This document shows positions 44,001 to 57,027 of a stretch of DNA of 64,000 nt, one piece after another. The stretch's first letter is position 1. Each line of letters opens with the position of its first letter. The translations under genes were made by a program, and so were the position numbers. Below the pieces are notes generated by a model. It was not told where the DNA came from. It did not search any database and was given only the letters and a program-made list of their open reading frames with translations. This DNA comes from Trichoplax adhaerens (Eukaryota > Placozoa > Uniplacotomia > Trichoplacea > Trichoplacidae): assembly GCF_000150275.1 (NCBI RefSeq), contig NW_002060947.1, forward strand, positions 2,283,740 to 2,347,739, in the 5' to 3' direction.

Positions 44001-45422
44001 AATAATACGAGTTAACGCGATTAGGAACATGATTGCAAACTAACACGAGAGATCGTAGAGCTAACAGATCGTGAAGCGGATTTATTGACACGCGGAGTAA
44101 AAGAAGAAAATTTAGAAGGTAAAGATACGAGAATTACTGCACAACACTTTTAGCTTGAGAATTTTATTTTTTTAAAAGTTAATAAATCTTGGATTTCACG
44201 ATCCGAAGATAGGACGATTTGTTGAAGTACTAGATTCTTATTGGATAGCATTTATCTTATTTAGTGTTATTAAATTACATAGGTCTACGAAAGCGCATTT
44301 GTACTTTGTTTCTGGAATATGTTAAAAATCCAGAGTTTAATCCTGAAGCTGCTAGGCTATTGAAAGTGCCTACAGATTCAGCGCTTCTTCCGAATAGTAT
44401 TGCCTTCTGTCCTAGTTGCAATCAGTATAAGCCGTCGACAGAATTTGTACTGACAAGTAATTCAAGGTTAGTTGAGTTGTTCCTTAACAATTAGATTTCG
44501 AAATTAATAAGGTCACATGATAAATTAATTACATTAGGTATTGTAGTTAATATCTTGCTTGAAGAATAATTATACTTGCTACAGATCAGTTGGAAAATGC
44601 CGAAGCTGTCAGAAATTAGATAATGATGCTAGGATGAGGCAGGATTTGTCTCTGTATCGTAAAATGCTACGGAAGATTCGTCAAATAGAGGAAGTATCTG
44701 ATCCTCTTGCCCGTATTGTTTTCCTGTTACAAGTAAGATACTATTGCTTTAATTGGCTATCACGATGCATTTGTCTGATAACCCATAGTACATGGCAAGA
44801 TACATTATATCATATTATAATTACCGAATAGGAATCGGATTTACGTTATTTGGTAGAGAATATATGGAATTCAAAAAGTGCTCTCAGTTCGGAGTCGGAT
44901 CTATATGACATGATCTTAACTCGATGGGATAAACAACAGGAATGGTCTCCATGGAACTGCATATTATTATCATATGATGAAGCTGAAGCACATTTGAAGC
45001 TGGATTCTATCAGTGAGGTAAATCAGATTTTATTAGTAATGAAACTTTACAAATCTTTTATTCGTAACTGCATAAAAATGCTTTAGACATTTTAACACCT
45101 TGGAAGGCTTTTAAAATATAACAAAAATTTGCTTCATTGAGTGCTTATAACTTTATTGATACGATTTTTTGTTTCTGAATTGATAATACAGTCTTACAGT
45201 GCCCCCTTTATACAAAAGATTCATTACAAGCATGTTTTGGCCCGTAATCATTTTTCAAATTTACCAAAAATGGCAAAATCTTTTAGTAAGAAAACAGTTT
45301 CTAAGCAGTCTTCCAGAATTGTTCCTAAAGCTTTACCAACTATTTACCCAAAGTCGAAAAAAGACAAAAGCATTTCAGAAAATACAACGTTAAGCGGTAG
45401 TAGCGAAGTCGATGTTAATTAA
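41049..45422 (+). CDS. IQUB: IQ and ubiquitin-like domain-containing protein (IQUB)
   Basis: Fourteen exons (41049-41988, 42081-42218, 42301-42447, 42542-42690, 42774-42848, 43015-43113, 43197-43407, 43535-43710, 43786-43956, 44025-44118, 44283-44466, 44585-44732, 44832-45017, 45192-45422) close in frame to 982 aa. IQUB is an axonemal protein linked to radial spokes of motile cilia. Family strings seen: [19 protein letters not shown], an IQ-like [30 protein letters not shown], the pair [17 protein letters not shown] and ARLLKVP, a CPSC..CRSC zinc-binding-like pair, and [21 protein letters not shown] near the C-terminus. The ubiquitin-like part falls in exon 2. Exon 1 adds about 310 acidic, Asp/Asn/Ser-rich, probably disordered residues not seen in the vertebrate protein, which is near 790 aa. 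A splice-acceptor-like TTCCGTAG just downstream of the ATG leaves Met at 41076 or an upstream exon as alternative starts. Confidence 0.93.
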
Positions 45423-47601
45423 AATATACATAATACGAAAAAACTAATGAAAAGCTATACTCGCATATATTTTAGTCTCAATTTAAGCCTTGATTGCTTA
45501 TAATTGTGAAATAATAATTTAAATCAAAAGCTTAAGTTAACCAAGGCAGTATGTCAATGTTCGTACAATCGATACCGAAGTATGTACCACTACAGTACAA
45601 TTATATCCTTTTATTTGGGATTGCTTCGAAAAATTGTATGACGTAAACTCCTACACGAACTTGTGTTGGAGGAAATCACTGAAATTATTGTGTATAATTT
45701 GTTGTTAAGCTAAAAGAATCATTGACATGACTAAGGTGAAACTGTATGTATATATATATATATAAAGGCAAAGTCTTCTTTTTAGATCAGCTATTGAACT
45801 ATTTTGTTTAAACATTTTACATATGTACGTATTATGGACATTGGGTTTATACGTACACTTTTAAGAAATGGATAAAGTCAATACACCCTTATATTATAAC
45901 TAGACTTGCCTTGTCTTTAATGACACTTTATGTTTGAGTAGTCCTATTGTGAGAAATGATAGCGCGAGTTGCTAAATTTGATAAGTGCTCACTGATAGCG
46001 TTTAACATCAATAAAAGTTCAAACTAAGTGTTGCTAATTCTTCGGATATTGGACGCAAAATTTGCGTATGACTTACAGTTGTAATGTATTAAGCTGCATA
46101 ACAAGAGGGAAAAGATTTTCGGTGGATCTAACTTTAGTTAAGGTATCACACATAAATGCCGTAGTTACAAATTGATTTATTGAATTTTAAAATTTGCAAT
46201 ATACTGTATGATTAACTTGCAACTCTTAACCTTCTACAAGTCAGTCGCTGTATAACTGGAAGCATACCAATTGATCGTTGTTAGCTTAATCGAGATATCC
46301 TGAAATGAATATTGATGAGACGAAATTCGATACTATCGATAATATAACACTTATTGTATAAGTTGCGAATTTATTAGTAAAATCACAGTACGCAAACATA
46401 ATATTAAGCTTATAATAACGTCTTAAATCGTATTTAGAAAAATTAGGAATTTATTATAACGACCAAAAACCTATAGGATGCAGATTACTGGTCCGTTGTT
46501 AGCTATATTTCTCTATGTTCAAAATACTTTTACAATATAGAGTAATTATTGCTTAAAAAAGTATATCCATGTTTGATGCTTTATACCCTGACTGCTGGAT
46601 TATAATTCTAGACAGACGATAGTTGTCTGTAAACAGTAGTTTGGGTTTCACATACGAGTATTTCTTAGTCATACTGTAGTTAGTGAAAAAATATAAGCGA
46701 TAATAAATAAATTTAATATATAGTGCTAAGATGGCATCAGAAATGCATAATAATTAATAATTGATTATTTTTGCGAAGACGAATTACTTGGAAAAGCTTA
46801 GTTTATGAATATAACGACCCACTAAAATGGTCGTTGTGTTGCTTTCGCACAAATAGTACCAATTCAGGTAGAATTGCTACGGCGATACCGCAGATCACAA
46901 ATAGCTCATTTATAAAACTAGATCATAATTTAATACAGAAATTTAGATCCGTTTCGCGGCTAAGATCTTCATTGTAACAGATACTTAAAGAAAATTCCGT
47001 TTTAAATCTACAAGTGAAACAGGTAAAATTTCTTAGTGTACTGGTACAGGCTGTAGTTACGAACCGTAAGGTATATGTATGTAAGACTGTTGTGCTGGTC
47101 TCAGCGATATGAAAGTCGAATATGAGAAATAAATAAAAAAATTTTATGCCATATTTCCTGCAAAGACTTCAATTAAACAGTAGGTAAAGCAGCGGTGGTC
47201 AAATGTTATGTGCAGAAATAGGTAGTAGCACTTGTTGTTCCTATATTTGTTGAAGTTGTTAGCGAAAAATCCACGTATAACTATTACAGTACTAGAGCTG
47301 AAAGCATAGTTAAATATAGCGAGCCAAGCAATTAAACAACTGCAAAATTCTTCGTCAAACGCGCGTTTCAAAAAGTGCCTACGGTAGAAGCGAATACGTC
47401 ATACAAGCGTAAGCATATTATACTGTGCATAGCGTGCCGTTCTACCAAGGAAAGCTATTACAATGCTATAAACTCAACTGTACTACATATTGCTTTGACA
47501 TCTACTCTGACTTATTTTCATGTTTAATTTACAACACTTTATAACCAAATTTACCACACGTGATATACCTACCGGAAGATCAGTTCCTCTGTTTTCAATT
47601 T
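45423..47601. other. Intergenic between convergent IQUB and SLC26 genes
   Basis: AT-rich with a short TA dinucleotide run near 45752-45764. No motif-bearing ORF, and only isolated GTAC-repeat words, unlike the regions at gene 5' ends. Confidence 0.55.
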
Positions 47602-50600
47602 CTAATTCGTGTTTTCTTTGCAACTGTTAATAAAATTGCGAAAAGTAACCCTTAAAGTATTCAGCAGTGGCGGGTAAATAATGTAATCGTTATTGTAACG
47701 ATATATCAGAATTACCACTTTAACGTTATATTCATCAACCGCGTAGACAGCAGCATCGTGCAGAGTAACAAACAGGCTATTTTTACCACACTTTGCAACG
47801 AATCCGCCGTTTTCAAGCATCTTACGAACGTGCCCTATAGACATATTACATCTAAAAGTTATCTGATGGCAACGCACGTAATCTGCTATTAAAATATTAG
47901 GAAGAACTCTTCCAAGGACATTCGTACTTACATTTACATCCCGCTAGCAAAAATTTTATATCTTCAACTTTATACTCTAGAGCGATCTTAATATTAAAGA
48001 TGACTTATGTAGAGATATAATACGAACAAAACCTTTAATTCTGAGACAGTATTGCATTTTCATACCTGGCTAAGTGTAGAGACAGCTACGGAATCAATGT
48101 AATTGAAGGTGCTGCAATCAACTATGACAGTATGTATCGGATAGGCATTCGGATCAATATTAGAACTGTCGCTTATAGTAATTCCAGTATCTTCTGCTCC
48201 AAAATATGAATTATTTGCCGTATCCATATTACTATGCTGCAAATATTCTAAATTCTGTGTGATACAGCGTCGAAGCAGACTCAGTTTCAGCGTAGCTGAC
48301 ATTTAATAAATGTAAGGTCATAAGGTAAAGCGAATGGTTTTCTTACCCCAGAAGTTACAATACGATTTCGAAGATCGTACTGCAATTCCATTGCCGTTCT
48401 ATCTGTAGGGCAAAGTCCAGTTATCTCATAAAGAGTGTATTTAAAGTGTTCCGTATTAGCAAAATACAAGGACGACTCGAAACGAAACATCTTGACTCCT
48501 GGTACCTCCTCAACCTAGTAATTAAGAAATTATATGAATATTTTATTTCGCAAAATGGACGTTATTGGTAAGGTTTTTGGCAATGCTTGCTAAAGGCGTA
48601 TCTTATCGGCGAAAAGCACGGAAAGAACTTTGAGTATAATATTACCCCTTCACTTACCGCAGCATATTTTTTAATATCTCTGTAAAGGTCGGTATTTGGT
48701 ATTCGGCCAAGCAGGCAGTAATATGGTCTAAGTATATATAATTAATTTAGCTAAATAAGTACATATACTTACATTTCGAGATAAAGTAGGAATTGTCTTT
48801 ACCTTGACGTTCTAAAGATAACAGTCAGAAGGGCAATAGCAACGCCAATTAATAAACCGATATCAACTCCCAGTAGAAAAACGCTGCCGAATGTTACCAT
48901 CCATATGATCTTACCATTGTATACAAAACAGGAAAGAATAATAAATTTTCCATTACTTAGGACTAAATTTTTATAATAACTTACAGCATCTATAACAGAA
49001 ATTCGCCAAAGTTGAAAGAAGTGGGTAACTTGCATTAGCAGTCCTTTCAACGCCACCAAAACAATAGAGCCCAAAATAGTATGTGGTAAAAATTGAAATG
49101 CGGGAGCAATGAGGAGTAACACGATCAATACGATAAAGCACGACACCAAGCTGGCAACCTGGATATTAAATTTAGAAAAATGCTATAGGATATACTGTAT
49201 AAAGTGTTAATGTAGAAGCTCATGATATTTACCTGAGTTTTACCACCCAAGTTATCCTGTACAGCAGAACGCGATAACGAACCACTAGCAACAAAGCAAG
49301 AAAAAAAAGAACCAAAGATATTCGATAACCCATACGCAATCAGTTCCTAGTATTATGAAATAGAAATATAAAGAAACTGATTAATTTTCTAACACTATTG
49401 TGTTTAACGATTATTTTGAAGGGAAATTATTACTTTCAATAGTAAATGGAGGCAATAGTAGTTGAATTGATTTAGTTAAAGTAAAAAAATAATTAAATTT
49501 ATCAATGAAACTAGATAACTAACATTCTAAAATTGGATGAAATTATGGTCTACCTGGTTAGAATCGGTAGGGTAGCCATGCTTCTTTTGAAACACTTTAA
49601 CCAACGAAATTGAAACTGCAAACGACACTACAGAAATCGTGATTGCATCACGAAACATTGTACCCATTAATTCAAACGGTGGAGCAGATGGAGGGGGTAA
49701 TCTATGACGCCAATTTTTTGATTTACGTTACAAATTTAATATTGAAAATCGGATTTCATAGCAACTTGATATACATATGTAATTTTCTATTACAATTTTT
49801 GTGGTAACAAGCATTTGCAATAATTTTAATTAAAAGTAACAATCCAAACACCACCAAAATTCGGGCAGAAAAAGCTCCTATATTTTTATGCTAGAATGTA
49901 GTATTGTGCAGCAGTATAGTTTTACCCGGTTGGTATATTTCCGATAATTTTGATATTATGAGGTTTATCGCCTAATTTACCAAGATAAGACGCTAGTGTG
50001 CCAGCAATTACCTATGGTATAGCAACAGTTTCGTATACGTTAAAATATGTAGAGTATTATAAGTTCAACGCCATGACCAGTAGTATTGCGCCTGAAATAA
50101 TTATCGCTATCTTTTCACGAAAAGTTATGTAAGATTCCGATTGAAGTCGCTAAATCGCACTTACGACGAGAAGTTCCGCTGGTATTGGAAACGGTAATTT
50201 ATTTTTATATTTTTCGTTTAATTTTTTCATTACAAGTAGACTTATGATGCATAGAATTCCCATAACCAAGGAAATCCAGTTCGTCCGACTGATGTTTGCG
50301 AACAAGTAGTAATAGGTCTAAAATGCAAGTCGTTAACAATCTATCAGTCGTAATTACATAATACTTTGTGTTGTTTATAAAAAGCAGAAATAAAATTTTC
50401 CGTGCTATAAACCAAGAGATTATTGAGGCAATAGTTACCCTTGGTATAACGAATGCACCACTGTAGCGAGGCACAGAAATACCGAATACATGTTTAATTT
50501 GACTTGTAAAAACATGACAAGCCGCTCCACAAGTAAATCCACTTACCAAGGGATCTGATAAATAGATTGTGACGAAACCTAAACGTAGGAGTCCCATCAA

Positions 50601-52834
50601 TAACTAAAGGGTTATGTAGATCAATTAGTAAGGTTAAATGCAGTGCAATAAAGAGATATGCTTATGGTTCAATTATTTCAAGAAATTTTAATATCTCACC
50701 ATGATAACGCCTACAAGGAAAGTTAAAGCTACAGCTGCTCCTAATTTTTGTAAATCTTGTGGGTTGGTAGTAGTTACAAATGTGTTCGACGATGTTGCGA
50801 TAGTTACATTGTCAACGCCAGTAGCTGCAGCGATCGTGGATATTACAGTAGTTACATCAGAATCCTTGGTAGTCACTAAAGTGGTAGTGTTAAGAATATT
50901 TACAGTGGACGTAGGCGAGGTTAATGCAGCTTGATAAGCTTGTGAGTTGATCGAATTTTGGACGCCTTCAGCAACCAAGAGGGAAATTACAGCAAACGTT
51001 CCTATTTTATGAATGTATGGAAGTAAATAGTAGGTAAGATCTATTCCATACAGCCATTAATTATATAAGTAATTTATGGTAACTGTTGCATCGTTATGTG
51101 CTAATGTGAATAATAATACTGATCATAATATAATCAGGAGCATCAGATGTCGTAATGAAACAATTAGCATGAGTGTACAAATCAATTTGTGAAATATCTC
51201 TTAAAGAGTCATGTTATGTAATGAAATCACTGAAACACAGTAGAGAAACAAAATAGGCGATCAAGTAGAAACAATTGTACAATAGTACTTATATTATAAA
51301 TTAAATTTGTACTGAATACTCGTGAAGTCTGTAAGATAGGCTTGAAAGTACTTGTCAAACGCATATGGTAACTGATTGGCACATTTTATGTTATAGCTAT
51401 TTTACAGACTATTTCTAGAAAATTCATATTCACTTGCGGAAATGAGATATAGATCGTTTCAGAGGGTTATAAGGCTTACAGGCTTACAGTATAGAGCGTA
51501 AACGGATATATGGCTTTTTTATTATTTTTAAAGGGCTACTATTGCAGTATCCGTTTGACTGATTCCTTTTATACTAAGTGCATAAAATTAATACCATGGT
51601 CAACGCAAACAGATTACGAATATAAATTACGAATATAGATTAAGACTACTATTTTACCTATTGATATATGTCTAGATGTCCCGAATAAAGTATAAATTAT
51701 GACAGGAAAGAACGAGGTATAGAGTCCTGTGATCGGTTGGAGGGTAGTAAGCATTGCATATGCCAAACCTATAGACACAATACAATAACAAATATTTGAG
51801 ACTGTTATTCCAACGTAAATGCAGTACATTTCATTGCATGAATGACTAGTAGGAGGTGTATATTGCTCATATTTCATGAATGATTCAATTTATGTATTAC
51901 ATTGCTAGTTCGATATTCAAAGTCTATAGTTTAATTGATTTATTTCGACGTTAATAGTGTATGGTTAGTTTCGTGAGCTCGAGGAATGAATAGGTTCAAT
52001 TTGGTTACAAAGTATCTGACTTTAACAATAAGGTAGTTTAGTAGTTTGGTAATCCAATAATGAGAATAAAAATACTATCCGCAGTATTGCAAATATTGTA
52101 CTGTAATCCTAGTCGAGAATTTATAGATCCTGATTTCTTCTATCCAATCATGCAATGAACGAGTATTGTATAATGCTAAAGCATACATTACAGTATCGAG
52201 AATTACAATAAGTGGGACAACTGGTTAGAATGAATTAAACGTCCTATGATGAGAAAATCAGCGTACACCATCAATGCTATTGGTGATGTGATAAATTTAT
52301 CTTGACTGATATTCAATACGATTCACCTTGAGGGATTTGCATGATACCAACTGTTAAACCAGCGGCAATGTCGCCACCAAGATTTTGACGTCTGTCATAC
52401 TTTGGTAACCAACTTAGTATTGGGATAAAGGAAACGAGAAATTCCATACACGAACACTTGAAGCAGTTACGTAAACCTAATCTGTCTAATGAGGATTTAG
52501 CCCTAGGTGGACGTGGCTCAAATCCTTCATCGAATTGTGATTCTGTATAAACTGGTCGAACCACAGAAGTGGCAATATTAATTTCTTCTTCATCCTCATT
52601 GGGATTCTTGCGTCTCATTCTCCTATCAGTAAGATCAACCGACAACAGTTGATTTGGACTGCCGTTTCTTGTATTCTCATTCAAGAATGATTTAATAGGC
52701 AGTCCTTCTGGATGAGATAGGTAACAGCGAACTTTTTTGGTTCTCACTGTACGTTGTATCGCCTGATCGCTTGCTTCAGCTCCATTCTGGTTGGCATTAG
52801 CTACGCGTACGTTCTCATTGACTTTTTTCCTCAT
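47602..52834 (-). CDS. SLC26A: SLC26 family anion transporter with STAS domain
   Basis: Fifteen exons in transcript order (52327-52834, 51658-51768, 50700-51001, 50439-50603, 50165-50317, 49926-50011, 49554-49701, 49233-49346, 48985-49158, 48803-48909, 48658-48727, 48347-48514, 48066-48254, 47932-47986, 47602-47834) close to 860 aa. Family motifs: [94 protein letters not shown] and [13 protein letters not shown], then a STAS domain ([17 protein letters not shown] through [17 protein letters not shown] and [13 protein letters not shown]). The family exchanges sulfate, bicarbonate, chloride or oxalate at the plasma membrane; the exact substrate cannot be read off. Exon 3 encodes an unusually Thr/Ser-rich extracellular loop of about 90 residues. 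The ATG at 52834 follows an in-frame stop further upstream. The exon 13 acceptor (48254) was chosen by phase, and the C-terminal ~40 residues after the STAS domain are uncertain. Paralogue not assigned. Confidence 0.92.
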
Positions 52835-52989
52835 TGCATGTAGACGATTTGATATTCTATTGGCTAACAATTAACTAGCATATGTTTCATTGATAAAGCC
52901 AACAAGACTTGATTGAATATGGTATTATCGGAAAAGAGAAGGCATATTGCTCCTTTCTGAATCAGGCTACCGCATTGCTACTACAGAAC

Positions 52990-54275
52990 GTGTTATATAT
53001 ATACTGTATATGTTACCATGTACAGAACACGAATACCTCCTAATGGCACGAAATCATACCGATTTATGGTATACGATGACTCAAAGGTTGACGTTGGCAG
53101 GCCAGGCCAGGCCTGTACAGTATATTGTACCATTACTGTTATACAGTGTACAGTACACTGTACTGTAGTATTGTCATTATTGTGGATGATAGAGCATGAT
53201 ACTGTACTGTACACTGTACTGTAGTGCTTTATGGCTTTATTCTATATACGGTGTGTGTCAAAATATTTTGTCACTTTGAAAAGAATCAACCAGTGATCTT
53301 AATAAGCAAATACTGATTAATAGTCGTTACATTCCATAGCCTTTTTCAGAATCTCTCCATCAACCATTCTAATATATCATTCTATGATTCTGTTAAATGA
53401 GCACATTATCGTAAACCGTCAGTAAAGCGACGGGAGTTTGCACTAGTAATTATTAAGCTTTGAAGCTTTCTTGTATTGGACGGTCAGGTATACCTAGGGT
53501 GGATATCCAAATGCATGAGGCAACAATATAATATTCGGAGAGCTTGCTTGCTTACGCTGCTAGCTCAAGGTCTGATGCACAACGTAAATGTGCTAGAATA
53601 TTTTCATTTTGCAATAGATAGTCTATGTCAGGACGATCAATTTTACTTTGATACAATCCGAGTGTCCAGCTTTTGTAGTACTGTAGTGTGCTACTGATAT
53701 GAGATGCATTTTATACGTATACAGTAAAACTACTCAGCTCAGATTACAACAGTACATGGTACAAGACAGTGAACGAGAGTTGATAAAGTTGAAAGTTCAA
53801 TAGCAATAGTATCAATCCTGGTGTGTAATATCGTCACTATCATACACTACCGAAATTGGATGACCGATACGAAGATGCGACAAAGTTGAAAGTTCAGTTC
53901 TTATTTGTGAATCTGTCAAAAGCGCAATCATGCTAGTGCACTGCGCAGTACTGTAAGATCATGTGAAGTTCATGGACTTTGGCAGGCGCATTCCACAATA
54001 AATTTTGTACTGTACTGTTAATTAATTAAGAATTTTAATTTAAATTAACAGTACAGTACTGTACGTAGTGTACAGTACATACACTGTACAGTACTGTACT
54101 GTACTGTACAGTACACTACTGTAGGTTCAATTTTTTTGTACTGTACTGTACTGTACTGTACAGTACAGCAGACTGAGCAGAGTTTTGCTAAAGGATCACA
54201 CTGCAGACAACCTGCAAGAATACAGTCACATTGACCCGACGTCCTACAGTATCAAGTTACACATTGCACTGTACT
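52990..54275. repeat. GTAC-type repeat cluster 4
   Basis: Blocks of GTACTGTAC/GTACAGTAC words at about 53112-53225, 53675-53695 and 54005-54170, with another at 54265-54280. One block carries an AT-rich palindrome (TTAATTAATTAAG into a mirrored TTAAATTAA) flanked by GTACTGT words on both sides near 54005-54062. Confidence 0.8.
53392..53448 (-). repeat. 57-bp dispersed repeat, copy B (inverted)
   Basis: Perfect reverse complement of 11162-11218, 42 kb away. Both ends of the identity are sharp. It lies inside the SLC26/SLC25A20 upstream region. Confidence 0.85.
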
Positions 54276-54514
54276 GTACAGTATTTCCACGCCGGCCACG
54301 CCCCACTGATGCCGTGCTTCAGCAACGAGGGTACTTAACCGGCTAAAGCTTAGGGTTACGTGCGACATTACAACACTTGTAGTGTATAGCAACTAAAAGT
54401 AGACTTTCTAAAGATTTGACCTAACTACTCGGTATCCAGCACTTACCAAAGTAATAATTTCCAGACATTGAGATCATTGCGTAGAAATTGAATGCTAATC
54501 TTTTTCTCTTAGAA

Positions 54515-57027
54515 ATGTCTTCAACGAAAGATAAACGAGGAGTGCAGATGAATAAACCATCACCGATAAAGGATTTCATCTCCGGAGGTATCGGTGGGAT
54601 GGCGATTGTATCAAGTGGTCATCCGCTAGACACGATAAAAGTATAGAGTATAGTTAGGATTATGGTATACATATCCGTTTTTGTTACGCTCCTAATATTA
54701 TTATATGCTATAAGTCATTGATATTCCCAATATAATATGTATCGCGTGCATATATATATATACTGTACATAGTTTGTAGAAATGATAAATCGCATGTGCC
54801 ATATCATCGGAAATGCATTTACAGGTCGTATTTCAGTTGAAAATACTGTCAATATTATACTATTGATTTTGCCCTAATGGTTTCTGTGCCGCTTGTTTCT
54901 ACTGTATAGGTTATTGATAGGTGATAGTTTACAGTACAGTTGTACACACGTAAATACTCAGCTGTTTATAATTATTATTATATTTGCAAACACGATTATG
55001 TTCTGTTACGATTAAATAACTAAATTAAAATTGATGATACTTATACGGTATACGTTGTATATATGACCTTTAGGTTCGACTGCAAACGCAACCAAAGTTA
55101 AAGCCAGGCGAGAAGCCAAAATACTCAGGGACTTTGGATTGTTTTAAAACGACCATAAGGAATGAAGTACAGTGAAATAATATGACTTTATGACGTAAAT
55201 TAGCTTTGTGAAACAGTGCTTTATTACGGCGTTTAATACTTTTTGTAATTGAATGAGCGTACTCTAGTTTAAATGCTTTTTGAGAAACAATTAAAGTATT
55301 GAATTTGATATATTTGTAAAGGGTTTAAGAGGATTATATAAAGGCATGGCTGCGCCTCTAATTGGAGTAACACCTATGTTCGCCGTTTGCTTTTTTGGGT
55401 TTGGTATCGGAAAAAAACTGCAAATGAAATCTGAAAATGATTCATTGAAGTAATACATTTATATAGATTATGATACTCGGAGTGGATGTGCATACGTTTC
55501 TTGTTAACTAGTCCTATCATAGCTCCTTTCAGATATTCAATGCTGGGATGCTATCTGGACTACTTACTACTGGCATTATGGCGCCTGGGGAGAGAATAAA
55601 GTGCTTAATGCAAGTAAGGTAGTACTGTGACAATGCTAGTGTAAGCGGGGATTGATCACATTTTATGATATTTTATCAACTTCTAATCCTGTAAATGATA
55701 TCCGTTTAGCAAATATAAATATTTGTCAATGAAACTTTTCTGATAGATACAATCCGATTCGGGGAGTGCAAAATATGCTGGGCCTTTAGACTGTGCTAAG
55801 CAACTGTATCGTGAATCAGGAATTCGTGGCATCTACAAAGGCACATGTGCAACTTTACTACGAGGTAATGCTACACTAAGTATACTTGTAACTCAACATT
55901 TGTCGCTACTAGGGACTGCCCTTGTTGCTACAGTAGTGGAAAGAGTAAGTATCTTGAATGTTAAATTGCTAGCGCTATATTCGTGGCTGATAGCATGTAG
56001 CATAGAAAATATTTTCTGGTTATTGTTTCGAAATTGCCTTGAGGAGTGTTATCTTGACACGTACATGGCATATCATACACCTTTCTAAAGTTGCAAAATT
56101 ACGAGATTGCATCATCGAAATTTTCTCACGTACATTGATAGACGTGCCAGCTACTGGAGCTTACTTTACCTCATATGAGCTACTATTGAATACGCTAACA
56201 CCTGAGGGAAAAAGCAGGTCTGATTTGGGGCCTTTTCGTGTATTGTTTGCCGGCGGTTAGTAACTTTAAGCTGCGCATGGAAAATATAACATTTTGGTTT
56301 ATTAACCGACAAATATAAATCGATCGTGATCAACTGTAGGAATGGCAGGTGTTTTTAACTGGATGGTCGCACTACCGGCAGATACACTGAAATCTCGGTT
56401 GCAAACAGGTAGGGTGATATAATGCCATATACGTATATTGTATAATATTTGAATTATTTGCGTATTAGTATACCTATAATATATAACATGTGCAATATTT
56501 TTGTGTTATTAGTGTCCACTTATACATACGTATACTAACGTAGTGTAAGATTCTTTTGTGTGTCGAATTAATTATATTCGAAAGTTTAGGTTATTTTCTT
56601 GATGACTTTCATATTTATATGATATTATTTAAGCTCCGGAGGGGAAGTATCCGCGTGGTGTTAGAGATGTTTTTCGCGAGTTGGTAGGTCGCGATTTAAT
56701 TTACTGCTAAGTAATGTGAGGATCGTTTCGCTTATATTGATTGCATTCTTTCGATATTCGTTGGATGTAGATAAGAGAGGAAGGTGTAGGAGCGCTATAT
56801 AAGGGCATTACGCCTGTAATGTTAAGAGCTTTTCCAGCAAATGCAGTACGTAATACAGATAGTCATGATTATGTGGAATTGCTTTATTATTGCAAAGAGC
56901 TTTCTATTTATTATCTACTTATAGATATACGTAAATCACTAATTACTGCACTTGCTTATCATAGGCATGTTTCCTAGCTGTAGAGATTACCATGAAAATT
57001 TTAAATTGGATTGCGCCGAATCTCTAA
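54515..57027 (+). CDS. SLC25A20: Mitochondrial carnitine/acylcarnitine carrier (SLC25A20-like)
   Basis: Ten exons (54515-54640, 55074-55166, 55322-55449, 55523-55613, 55747-55864, 56142-56255, 56340-56408, 56634-56683, 56771-56845, 56965-57027) close in frame to 308 aa, the usual length. It would exchange acylcarnitines for carnitine across the inner mitochondrial membrane to feed beta-oxidation. All three carrier repeats show their signatures: [22 protein letters not shown] (the Pro-Gly-Glu form typical of this subfamily) and [11 protein letters not shown]. Other subfamily strings are [55 protein letters not shown] and RAFPANAACFLAVE. The exon 4 acceptor at 55522 (not the nearer TTTCAG) was chosen because only it restores the frame and yields the expected [10 protein letters not shown]. 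It shares an upstream region with the divergent SLC26 gene. Confidence 0.95.

Larger units (their letters stand above)
52871..54514. other. Shared upstream region of SLC26 (-) and SLC25A20 (+)
   Basis: About 1.7 kb between two divergent start codons. It holds GTAC-palindrome cluster 4, copy B of the 57-bp dispersed repeat and a short relatively GC-rich stretch at about 54290-54370 just before the carrier gene. No gene recognised; ORFs at 52947-53224 and 53476-53697 lack motifs. Confidence 0.6.

Noticed and set aside
54285-54370. GC-rich stretch considered as a small structural RNA gene
   Set aside because: No match to 5S rRNA, tRNA or snRNA landmarks that I can recognise; more simply 5' UTR or promoter of SLC25A20.
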